Assembly (NCBI GenBank): GCA_036872755.1
Contig: JAVHNS010000022.1
Location: 1 to 64,000, forward strand
DNA length: 64,000 nucleotides
Source: Orbilia blumenaviensis
Taxonomy: Eukaryota > Ascomycota > Orbiliomycetes > Orbiliales > Orbiliaceae
Reading direction: 5' to 3'
Positions 12,574 to 21,170 of this stretch are shown here, in pieces (position 1 is the first letter of the stretch; each line of letters opens with the position of its first letter). Both the position numbers and the translations under genes were made by a program. The notes below the pieces were generated by a model. The model had not been told where the DNA came from, made no database searches, and worked only from the letters and a program-made list of their open reading frames with translations.

Positions 12574-15500
12574 ATGTCAAGCAATAGCAGTGACGCCGAA
12601 TATCACGACTTCCACGGCACTACTTACGGAATAGGAGACAATCTCTTTGATAGAGTAATACGTCTACCAGTTGCAACTCAAGATCAACAGACGCAGACAG
12701 AAGAATCATCTGCAGAACAGGTTGAATTACCCCCTCTAGAGCTAACCACTGACAGTGAAGATTTAGAATTAGTACGAATCAGTGTTCCGTCCGGACAATA
12801 TAGAGACACTGAATACATCAGCGTTACGACTAGGATACAGCCGACGCTAGATCATTTTCGAAGACACGAACGACTACTTAGCACAGCATCAGACTTACTC
12901 AACGCAATGGCCAGCGTAGGAGGACCCTCAAGTGGACAGATTCCACCAACTGTGGAAGATCTCATGACGAGAATAGCCACTTTGGAAGTAGAATACAAGC
13001 AAGCTGTCGCAGACAAGGAAGAAGCGCTCTTACAGAAACAATTGGAATATGAAACCCTCAAAACGGATTACGACAAGGAAAAAGTCAGAACCGGTACTAA
13101 CAAGGCACCTAAAATCGGAGACCCAATAAAGTACTCTGGCAAACCCGAGAAAATTGATCACTTTCTCCACCAACTCTCAACCCATTTTGAAGTACAGGGT
13201 GACAGATTTCCAAATGACAGACTCAAGGTCATCTTTGCAGGAATGTACTTGGAAGACCCGATCCTCCAAGCATTCATCAACTACAATAATCATTATGTCA
13301 AGAATGGAACCGCCTCTGACGCCCACATCCTCAAGATCATGACGAATTTCGAGGAATTCGTCACGTTCCTTAAACAACAATGCGGAGAAGACGATAAGGT
13401 TAACAAGGCCCGTAGGGACCTTGAAGGACTCAAACAGACTAACTCAGCTCGTGGATACTTCCACAAGTTCAACCAAATCGCCCTTCTCACCGAATGGGAC
13501 GAATCCAACATCACCTACCGAGCCCGAGAAGGATTGAAACCAGAGCTGAAGGTTCAAGTCCTTCTCAGAGAACAACAACTCGGAAAACCCCTCGAACGCA
13601 TGGAAATGCAGAAGATGGTCATCGAAATCGACGACATCTACTGGCGAAATAAGCACGGTCAGGGAAAGAAGAATTTCCACGACCATGGTCCTAAGAAGGA
13701 CAAGAACAAGGGGAAGGCACCCCAGAACCAGAATAATAAAGGAAATGGGAACTGGCGTAAGAATAAGGATGGAAGTTTTACTCCAAATAAAACTTTTGGC
13801 CCAGCCCCCATGGATCTCAACACAACTCGACACAATTACCCGCACAACAAGGAGCCCAAGGGACCAAAATCTAACAGCCCTATTTGCTACAATTGCAACA
13901 AATCTGGGCATATTGCTAGAAATTGCGACGAGCCACGACAAAATAACACATTTCAACAACGCAGAAATGTCAGATTCGCGAACACCAACTCTCCACCACC
14001 ACCTACTACGAAGAAAGTTCAAATGACACACCAGTCTACTCCTCAGGAGATCGAACAACTTCAGCAGCGAATTCTTGAGCAAGCCTCAAACTGCTCAACC
14101 ACCTCCGATCAACCTATGAACACCCCCGAGTCTACCACCCAAGAAGAAGAAACTGGACTTGAAGTTGCCCCAGTCACCCATGATCCAACTCCTCAAGAAT
14201 ATCATTGGCTTTGGAACAATCCGACGCCTGGAGTTCATTTGAACTACGAGAGGCGCCCTAACGGAGAACTCTTCCAGGAGTACATGTCTGAAGGGATTCA
14301 CTATACCCGCCTAGTTCATATTGACCCCATACCACGAAATCCTAAGGTTCATCTACGATCCACTAATGTAGTAGAGGACCCCCTCACCAAAATGGATTTA
14401 TCACTCGCTTACGACCAAATCTCCCACAGATGGGAAGATCTTCCTATGGAACACTCAAGTGATGAAGAGGAAGCCTACAAAGAAGTTCCCTCTAGCCCTT
14501 CAACTACGTCCTACAGGAGCTGGGATGACGACGAAGCCTTTGCCCCTGAGACCTACGTTGACGACATAATCCCTATGGAACTCGAAGAAGGACAAGTCCG
14601 ATGTATGGATTGTCAGAAAGGAACCCACAACTGGCGCGAAAGTTACAACCGTACAACTCAAAGTCGATCGGACCGCAGATGTCTAGACTGCTACACTACT
14701 TTCACTGCTGGATGTGCCGGATACAGATATGCTGAAAACCGGAAATGGCCCTCCTCTAAGAAATACCAAGATGCCCTCTTCTATGCTAATAGCGACCTTT
14801 ATGGAGTCGACTTTGCAGAAGATTGGGAAACCTACCATAAAGGAATCGAAGACGTCGATTCCCCTCCTACCTACGAACAAACCGATGAGATTGGATGCAT
14901 TGCTTCGGAATATTGGGAAGTTGCTCCCGATTGCCACCTGTGCGAGACCCGACCCTCAGATGTGAGACTCTACGACCACGCTCTCTATCTTTGCGATCTC
15001 TGCCACGATGGATGGAGCTTATACACTGGATATTTCAACTTCGTCCAACTTACCCCCTACGATCCCAATACCCCTTTTAATTGCAGGAAATGCCCCTGTC
15101 AATATCCCTTTCGAACCATCATTCAACTCTTAACTCACCAAGATACTTGCATCACTCAATTCGACACCGACTACGAGGAAGAAACCACAGAATACCACAG
15201 AAAGGACAAACACTATTGTACAGCCGGTACCAAACATATCACCAAGCACGGCTTGATCAAGAAGGAGAATCGCCGATGCCGACTCTGCAGAAAACCAGCT
15301 GTCTACTCGTTTTATGGAGGATACGACCTCTGTATCAACCACACCCGAAAATATGTCACCTTCACTGGAAATCCTCATGTCCTAGAAATCAAACCAAATG
15401 CTCGAAACGTAGGATGGCGATGCATGTACTGCCGAGACCTCACCTTTGACACCTGGCTTGACTTCAGACATCATTTCCAGGAAGATCACCCCAACCACGG

Positions 15501-15651
15501 ACAGGATGACCCTGCCTCACCTTACTACCGACTTAAAATCACCGATCTTAAACGAGGTCACCTTGAACCAAGACCCAACAGATTCCTCCACATCAACAAG
15601 ATTGAATTTGCCGACGTCTATGGAAGAATGAACATGGAAGGAAAAAACTAA
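12574..15651 (+). CDS. gag: Gag-like polyprotein with CCHC knuckle and multi-zinc C-terminal extension
   Basis: 1025 residues. About 165-340 resembles the retrotransposon Gag capsid region, preceded by a predicted coiled coil (about 125-165) and followed by a basic linker. A CCHC zinc knuckle lies at 438-451 (CYNCNKSGHIARNC), which binds RNA. After it the protein continues for some 570 residues, much longer than usual for Ty3 Gag. This part carries further Cys/His pairs: C677/C680 with C703/C706; C787/C790 with C807/C810; C837/C840 with H855/C859; C902/C905 with C920/H923; and a C2H2-like C950/C953 with H966/H972. The start is the first ATG after the PBS region. The stop directly follows a -1 slippery site, so a Gag-Pol fusion is expected. 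The role of the extension is unknown. Confidence 0.9.
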   Translation: MSSNSSDAEYHDFHGTTYGIGDNLFDRVIRLPVATQDQQTQTEESSAEQVELPPLELTTDSEDLELVRISVPSGQYRDTEYISVTTRIQPTLDHFRRHERLLSTASDLLNAMASVGGPSSGQIPPTVEDLMTRIATLEVEYKQAVADKEEALLQKQLEYETLKTDYDKEKVRTGTNKAPKIGDPIKYSGKPEKIDHFLHQLSTHFEVQGDRFPNDRLKVIFAGMYLEDPILQAFINYNNHYVKNGTASDAHILKIMTNFEEFVTFLKQQCGEDDKVNKARRDLEGLKQTNSARGYFHKFNQIALLTEWDESNITYRAREGLKPELKVQVLLREQQLGKPLERMEMQKMVIEIDDIYWRNKHGQGKKNFHDHGPKKDKNKGKAPQNQNNKGNGNWRKNKDGSFTPNKTFGPAPMDLNTTRHNYPHNKEPKGPKSNSPICYNCNKSGHIARNCDEPRQNNTFQQRRNVRFANTNSPPPPTTKKVQMTHQSTPQEIEQLQQRILEQASNCSTTSDQPMNTPESTTQEEETGLEVAPVTHDPTPQEYHWLWNNPTPGVHLNYERRPNGELFQEYMSEGIHYTRLVHIDPIPRNPKVHLRSTNVVEDPLTKMDLSLAYDQISHRWEDLPMEHSSDEEEAYKEVPSSPSTTSYRSWDDDEAFAPETYVDDIIPMELEEGQVRCMDCQKGTHNWRESYNRTTQSRSDRRCLDCYTTFTAGCAGYRYAENRKWPSSKKYQDALFYANSDLYGVDFAEDWETYHKGIEDVDSPPTYEQTDEIGCIASEYWEVAPDCHLCETRPSDVRLYDHALYLCDLCHDGWSLYTGYFNFVQLTPYDPNTPFNCRKCPCQYPFRTIIQLLTHQDTCITQFDTDYEEETTEYHRKDKHYCTAGTKHITKHGLIKKENRRCRLCRKPAVYSFYGGYDLCINHTRKYVTFTGNPHVLEIKPNARNVGWRCMYCRDLTFDTWLDFRHHFQEDHPNHGQDDPASPYYRLKITDLKRGHLEPRPNRFLHINKIEFADVYGRMNMEGKN

Positions 15652-15699
15652 GAAAACTTCAGGACTCGATGCCGCCTGAAGGGTCCAAGTTACGCATCG
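15642..15699 (+). promoter_or_regulatory. Programmed -1 frameshift signal: A AAA AAC heptamer plus H-type pseudoknot
   Basis: The heptamer A AAA AAC (15642-15648) is in the gag frame immediately before the gag UAA, and pol is in the -1 frame, open from 15606. After an 8-nt spacer, stem 1 pairs CTTCAGG (15657-15663) with CCTGAAG (15675-15681). Its loop contains CGATGC (15667-15672), which pairs with GCATCG (15694-15699) as stem 2. Loops are 3, 2 and 12 nt. Heptamer, spacer and geometry match classical retroviral -1 frameshift sites. Pairings are seen directly; function is inferred. Re-initiation at the pol ATG (15669) is the alternative. Confidence 0.85.
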
Positions 15700-18600
15700 T
15701 TAAAAATGGACCATCCAAACAACTTTCCTTACAGTCAACCAAAAATCATTTCTTTCTACCAGTCAACATTAACGGAAACTCCAGCACGTCTTTATTAGAC
15801 TGTGGAGCAGAAGATTCATTCATTCACCCCGAAGTTGTCAAACAACTTAAACTACCTTACATTCAGAAACTTCAGAAAACACATGTTACCGCCTTCGATA
15901 ATAGCCCTCTTGGAACAATCACTCACGAAACCACTTTCACACTTCTTATAAATGGACACTTGGAAACAATCACGATGGATATCCTAGAGACCCCCCACGA
16001 ATTGGTTCTCGGATTCCCTTGGTTGGAAGAACATAACCCAAGTATTAACTGGAAAACTCGACACCTTGAATTCTCGAGATGCGATTGTAGAAAGATCTAT
16101 TCCAAGATCCGACCGGACAATCGACCCCCAAAAGAAGCTCATCACCGACTCACCCAACATATGTCACAAAAAGAAGTTAACAACCGTCTCCGAAACAAAC
16201 CTCATTCCATAAGACATGTTTTTCTCAAAATACGAGAAATTAACAAAGAAAAGAAGGAGATTCCAGATTGGATTCTCGAAGATAATAAATTGGTCTTTCA
16301 GCCCCCAGACGAAAGGGACCCCCTACCGAAAATCAATCAATTCACACATCATATCCCTCTAAAGGAAGGAACCCAACCAAAATCTCTACCTATATACGCA
16401 TGTACAGAAGAAGAAACTGCGGCTCTACGCGAATACATTGACGAAAACCTTCGCAATGGATTCATACGACCTTCTAACTCACCCGCAGGACACCCTATAC
16501 TATTCGTACCAAAACCTAATGGAAAACTGCGAATATGTATCGATTACAGAAGCTTGAACGACATTACGATCAAAGACACTGGACCCCTACCACTGATAAG
16601 CGAGTCTTTCGATCGCTTAACAGGAGCAAATTACTTCACCAAATTGGATATTATCAATGCCTACTACAATATCAGGATAAATCCAGGAGAAGAATGGAAA
16701 ACGGCTTTTCGATGCCGCTACGGTCTATTTGAATACTTGGTTATGCCATTTGGGCTAACCAATGCACCAGCTTCTTTCCAAGCTTTTATGAACCATGTGC
16801 TTCGAGAGCACATAGATGTCATTTGTGTTGTCTACCTAGATGACATTTTGATTTTCAGCAAGACGCTGGGAAAACACAAGGAAAACGTCAACGCAGTGTT
16901 GAAATCCCTCCGGGACTACGACCTACGTGTGGCGCTAGACAAGTCAGAATTTGCTGTTACTGAATGCGAATTCTTAGGAGCCATAGTCACCTCGAATGGA
17001 ATTAAGATGGACCCAAAGAAGGTTCAAGCCATTCAAGATTGGCCTCTCCCTGAGAATGTCAAAGAAGTGCAGTCATTTCTTGGACTTTGCAATTATTATC
17101 GACGATTTATTCGGAAATACAGCTTCATGTCAGCAGCGCTTTCCGAACTCACCAAGAAACAACTGAAGTTTGAAATGACGCCCGAAAGAGTTCAAGCCTT
17201 TGAAACTCTGAAAAAATCATTTACCTCCGCCCCCATTCTCAAACTTTACGATCCGAAATTACCTATCAAGATTGAAACCGACGCCTCTACAGCAGCGCTA
17301 GGAGCCTGCTTACTCCAACTCCATAAGGACAAACAATGGTACCCCATTGCCTACATCTCTCACAAATTCGATGCTACGCAACTGCGATACGCTATTCATG
17401 ACAAGGAATTGATGGCTATTGTAGAAGCATGTCGAAAATGGCGCGTTTACCTCCAAAGCAAAGAACCTTTCACAGTTCTATCCGATCACAAGAACCTCAC
17501 TTACTTCCTAACCACGAAGGAACTTAGCAGACGGCAAGTTCGATGGTGGGAACTCCTCAGCGAATATAGCATGAAGATAATACACTTTAAAGGAAAAGAG
17601 AATGCTCTCGCAGATGCGATAAGCAGGAGACCAGACCTTGTCAAAGGCGTTGAACCTGACAAAGGAGCAATTCTCAAATATGGCGATACTAAGGACCAGA
17701 TTCTCATCAATAAATCCCTGAATCTGACAGAACACAATATCGAAGATGATCTTCGACAGAAAGTCCTCAAAGCCTATGAACAAGACCCTGTTGCACAACG
17801 GATCTTGAAGAAAGAAGATACACCCCCTCACTTTGAATTAGTCGACGGAATTATTATGTTTCGAGACTCGTTCTACATCCCAACTAAGAAACTTCAAGAA
17901 GAAATCATCTCTTTACACCACGATCACCCAGCTCATGGTCATCTTGGAATTGACCGTACTCAGGAACTTATCACAAAGACTTATTTCTGGCCTCAGATGA
18001 GAAAGCAGATCGAAGAATACATCAAAACTTGCGATCTTTGCTGCAGAAACAAGCCTAACCGACACAAACCTTACGGAACCCTTCAACCACACGACGTACC
18101 AAGTGCACCCTTCGAAGTTATTACTTACGACTTTGTACAAGGAATGCCTCCAGCACGAGACCCCCTCACCAACAAGCTGTACGACGAAATATTGGTTATC
18201 ACGGACAAGTTGACAAAAGTTGCTATTTTTGTCCCATGGGATAGCCAATGGGGAGCCAAAGAATTACAACAAGTCTACCACAACCATGTTTTCTCTAAAT
18301 ATGGAATCCAACGAAAACACATTTCTGATCGCGACCCTCTTTTTACGAGCAAATATTGGCAGTCAATTATGAACCAAACTGGTACTAAATTGAACATTGC
18401 AACCAAAGGTCACGCTCAAACGGACGGAGCCTCCGAGAGACTCATCCAAACCCTTGAAATCTACCTTCGAAACTTCCTCAACTACGCTCAAAATAATTGG
18501 ATACCCCTTCTACCCATGGCAGAATTCACCTACAACACTTCTCAACATTCAACTACTAAGTACACCCCGTACGAAGTACTGAGAGGATGGACGCCTAAGG

Positions 18601-19229
18601 CTATTCTTCCCCCTCTCACGCCGAAAGAAGTTGTCCCCGAAGCTGAAGAACATATGAAATCAATGAAGAATGCTCATAATATTCTCGTAAAAGACCTTCA
18701 GTTCTCACAAGAAAGAATGAGCCATTACTACGACAAACGACGGGAGGAAGCCCCAGATTTTAAAGAAGGAGATAAAGCATATCTGCTTGCACGAAACTTG
18801 AAAACCAAGCGACCTAATAAAAAACTTGATTTTCAGAAATTTGGCCCATACGTAATCAAGAAGAAACTTGGAAAGCACCATTTTGAACTTGACATACCTG
18901 GACCAACACGGATACACAAGACATTTCATGTCTCAGTCTTAGAAAGAGCCCCTCCAGGACTCAGAGAAGACCCGAACGAGATTGAAATCGAATACGACGA
19001 CTACGCGGAATACGAAGTTGAAAGAATCCTTGACGGACCTAACGGCGACAACGAATACCTTATTCGTTGGGCTGCTCCCTACGGACCAGAAGACGATTCT
19101 TGGCAACCAGAAGAAAATATTTCGCCACAAACTATACAGGATTACCTTAGGAACAGGGACCCACCCCATCAACCTGATGCCCCTGCACCTAAACGAGGAC
19201 GAGGAAGACCTAAGAAAAATAGAGATTAG
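15669..19229 (+). CDS. pol: Pol polyprotein: protease, RT, RNase H, integrase, chromodomain
   Basis: 1186 residues from the first ATG; the frame is open from 15606 and is probably reached by -1 frameshifting. An aspartic protease motif lies at D44 (DCGA, with Cys where Ser/Thr is usual) with a later LGFPWL. Reverse transcriptase has YLDD at 389-392. RNase H has the TDAS aspartate D538. Integrase has an HHCC zinc region (about 750-790), catalytic D821, D887 and E923 (DDX35E), and the GPY motif (FGPY from 1058). A chromodomain follows at about 1115-1152 (YEVERILDG onward), which in chromoviruses directs insertion to marked chromatin. All catalytic residues appear intact. Order and chromodomain place it in Ty3/gypsy chromoviruses. 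Confidence 0.96.
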   Translation: MPPEGSKLRIVKNGPSKQLSLQSTKNHFFLPVNINGNSSTSLLDCGAEDSFIHPEVVKQLKLPYIQKLQKTHVTAFDNSPLGTITHETTFTLLINGHLETITMDILETPHELVLGFPWLEEHNPSINWKTRHLEFSRCDCRKIYSKIRPDNRPPKEAHHRLTQHMSQKEVNNRLRNKPHSIRHVFLKIREINKEKKEIPDWILEDNKLVFQPPDERDPLPKINQFTHHIPLKEGTQPKSLPIYACTEEETAALREYIDENLRNGFIRPSNSPAGHPILFVPKPNGKLRICIDYRSLNDITIKDTGPLPLISESFDRLTGANYFTKLDIINAYYNIRINPGEEWKTAFRCRYGLFEYLVMPFGLTNAPASFQAFMNHVLREHIDVICVVYLDDILIFSKTLGKHKENVNAVLKSLRDYDLRVALDKSEFAVTECEFLGAIVTSNGIKMDPKKVQAIQDWPLPENVKEVQSFLGLCNYYRRFIRKYSFMSAALSELTKKQLKFEMTPERVQAFETLKKSFTSAPILKLYDPKLPIKIETDASTAALGACLLQLHKDKQWYPIAYISHKFDATQLRYAIHDKELMAIVEACRKWRVYLQSKEPFTVLSDHKNLTYFLTTKELSRRQVRWWELLSEYSMKIIHFKGKENALADAISRRPDLVKGVEPDKGAILKYGDTKDQILINKSLNLTEHNIEDDLRQKVLKAYEQDPVAQRILKKEDTPPHFELVDGIIMFRDSFYIPTKKLQEEIISLHHDHPAHGHLGIDRTQELITKTYFWPQMRKQIEEYIKTCDLCCRNKPNRHKPYGTLQPHDVPSAPFEVITYDFVQGMPPARDPLTNKLYDEILVITDKLTKVAIFVPWDSQWGAKELQQVYHNHVFSKYGIQRKHISDRDPLFTSKYWQSIMNQTGTKLNIATKGHAQTDGASERLIQTLEIYLRNFLNYAQNNWIPLLPMAEFTYNTSQHSTTKYTPYEVLRGWTPKAILPPLTPKEVVPEAEEHMKSMKNAHNILVKDLQFSQERMSHYYDKRREEAPDFKEGDKAYLLARNLKTKRPNKKLDFQKFGPYVIKKKLGKHHFELDIPGPTRIHKTFHVSVLERAPPGLREDPNEIEIEYDDYAEYEVERILDGPNGDNEYLIRWAAPYGPEDDSWQPEENISPQTIQDYLRNRDPPHQPDAPAPKRGRGRPKKNRD

Positions 19230-19583
19230 CATACTTTGTAGATTTTCGACCTACAAGGATATGGCCTCTCTACCCAACCAGTTCCTACACTTACGAATTT
19301 TCTTTACAAACATCCACCTCCACAGACACACGGTCTGAACAGACACCTACGGTGTTGATCGTCCAACCACTCTTCGACCCTCTCCAGATACCTTATTTCC
19401 TCAACCAGCAGAACCCTGTACTCTGGCCGCGCTAACGAGCGACTGCGCAGAAGCTGTATCGATAGAGCGATACCACGAATTATTGGAGTCAACGACTCAG
19501 CGCGAATCATAGCAAGATAACAAGGCATGATTTGATTTGAAAATGAGAAGTTACGAATACATGACAGGAAACCAGCCAAAGTT
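19230..19583 (+). other. Internal 3' region after pol
   Basis: No sense-strand gene. This is the 3' untranslated part of the sense transcript, and it lies downstream of the antisense gene, whose stop codon is at 19584-19586. It probably holds that gene's 3' UTR and polyadenylation signals; I see no clear motif. Confidence 0.5.
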
Positions 19584-20282
19584 TCAGATAGTACTCTGAA
19601 GGAAATCCTCCATGGAAAACGCGAGATAACTCTCATCCCACCCAGCAGAAAAATCCACCGCATCCGCTGGGATGTCGCAGAAGAAGTCAAGCACCTCATC
19701 AGGCGCTGACGAACCTTCACCAGCCCCTTCTTCAACGATCGGATCATCTCCGAATATCATATCATTTTCTATGACTCTCTGTTCTTCATGAAGAAGAGAT
19801 TCTCGATACTTCCGCGCGATTACTGAAGCCTCAGTGGATTGACGTTTTAATTCAGCCGCAACAGTGTTGAACTCAGCCAGAAGCTCTGTGAGCTTTGTCT
19901 GACCTTCGATGACTTTTTGATGTGCTATTTCATACCGAGCAGAAGTTTCTTCCAATTCTTTGAACTTCTTGTCTCGAATTTCCGCAATACGATCCACTAA
20001 AGATTTTGGATTAGAAACACCCCACAAAGCGGAGAAAAACAAAAATCACTTACAAGGAATTGCATTGCATTTTCCTACTCTGCCCTGTCTATGACAGACT
20101 TCGCACTTGATGCTCTTTTCCAACATGACGCAAATATGACCGTTCGCGACGCAGTGTGAACACGGAACTGCAGCCTCTAAACCTTCTGACTTGAACCGCT
20201 CAAGAAAGATGGCCCTTCTTCGTTTTGCTTGGACGCGATTCTCTGATCTTTTTTTAGGTTTTTGAATGGCGCTCCGTTGCAT
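19584..20282 (-). CDS. Antisense spliced gene in the retrotransposon: Zn2Cys6-like cluster plus coiled coil
   Basis: Two exons on the strand opposite gag-pol: 20282-20054 and 19996-19584, about 213 residues. The 57-nt intron (20053-19997) has donor GTAAGTG, a CTAAT branch site and acceptor TTTAG, and splicing keeps the frame. Residues 1-30 are basic. Cysteines 41, 44, 51, 60, 63 and 72 have spacing C-x2-C-x6-C-x8-C-x2-C-x8-C, which fits the fungal Zn(II)2Cys6 cluster, though the usual Arg/Lys residues between the first cysteines are missing. A heptad-rich coiled coil follows (about 78-150), then an acidic tail. Basic-cluster-coiled coil is the layout of fungal DNA-binding regulators. A role in controlling the element or host genes is inference. 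A RIP-mutated version is visible in the neighbouring copy. Confidence 0.72.
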
Positions 20283-20593
20283 GATCAGAATGAAAGATTT
20301 GATATTATTTTGTATGTATGAAAGAATATTTTGTGGTTTAAGTTTTGAAATTTAGTTATGGTGCGAATTGCAGTTATTTATGTTTGATTTTGATTACATA
20401 ATCATGTAACGTGATCATGAAGGCTAAGCCTTCGGACACGAGAATTCTTGTACACAAATTTCTCCCAGACGGTTTTCCCGTACGGTAGAATTTTGTAGAC
20501 GAATTTTGTACAAAGGCCCTTTACCCAGTTTTGTTGCATCTCCTATGTGCGAGAAGATCCCGCATGGGAATTTCCCTTTTGGGAGTTTCCCTT
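20283..20593. other. Upstream region of the antisense gene
   Basis: 311 bp between the antisense start codon and the polypurine tract, with no ORF of note. It must contain the antisense promoter if that gene is transcribed from within the element; the adjacent 3' LTR could also contribute. I see no convincing TATA box on the minus strand. Confidence 0.4.
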
Positions 20594-20607
20594 GAAGGAG
20601 GAGATAG
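20594..20607 (+). other. Polypurine tract
   Basis: GAAGGAGGAGATAG directly abuts the 3' LTR and is all purine apart from one T. This is the position and composition expected for the plus-strand DNA primer of an LTR retrotransposon. Confidence 0.85.
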
Positions 20608-21165
20608 TGTCACGGCCAGCCATACTAGGTATGTCTTGGCGTGTCAAACATGAGTCCGTTTTCGCAGGCTGTTTCTCACACCGAGATGATTTTTATTATA
20701 AATATCCGGCGGGAGAAAACCATACCAGAAAAGAGACGGATTGGACTGTGTTGTGCCGACAACACAACTCCCAGAACAAACCATGCAGAAAGCGTTATGT
20801 GTGGCTTGGCGCGTTATGTGCACATAACGCCCTCCGGGGCACATAACGCCCAAGTCTATAGACGATTCACATTTGTATGGACGACGCTCATGTATATAAG
20901 GACCTTTGAACGATGGCAGTCTCAGGATTCTTTCTTAGACTCCATCGGTCAACTTATCAATACTCAATACACTCTGTTTACTACCTTTACCCATTGAACC
21001 TAGTATCCCCTTACTAGGAGTTACACTATTTGATATCTCTATATTCAACCCAGCTTACCTTGAGAGAATAATCTGAATACTTTAGATTGAGAATACGATT
21101 AGCCAAAGAACGCTAGGCTGTTTTAGGAATTTCCTATTTGGGAAATACCCGGGACAGGTGTAACA
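20608..21165 (+). repeat. 3' LTR of the intact element
   Basis: 558 bp, seemingly identical to the 5' LTR (offset +8632), including the TATA box and the GCGTTATGTG cluster. Identity of LTRs dates the insertion as very recent. Confidence 0.97.
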
Positions 21166-21170
21166 TAAAG
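21166..21170. repeat. Target-site duplication TAAAG (right)
   Basis: Matches 11971-11975 exactly. Confidence 0.95.

Larger units (their letters stand above)
11976..21165 (+). mobile_element. Intact Ty3/gypsy chromovirus LTR retrotransposon
   Basis: A 9190-bp complete element. It has 558-bp LTRs that look identical by eye, begin TG and end CA, 5-bp target duplications, a gag ORF (12574-15651), a pol ORF in the -1 frame (15669-19229), a polypurine tract, and an extra spliced antisense gene (19584-20282). The domain order protease, RT, RNase H, integrase, chromodomain is that of chromoviruses. Identical LTRs and full-length frames indicate recent insertion. The lack of RIP, next to two heavily RIP-mutated relatives, implies it inserted after the last RIP episode in this lineage or that RIP is now weak. 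It is probably still capable of mobility, which is an inference. Confidence 0.97.

Noticed and set aside
13444..14082. 212-codon ORF antisense to gag
   Set aside because: It is a hydrophobic shadow frame of a long gag ORF, with no splice context or motif; long antisense frames are common opposite biased coding sequence.
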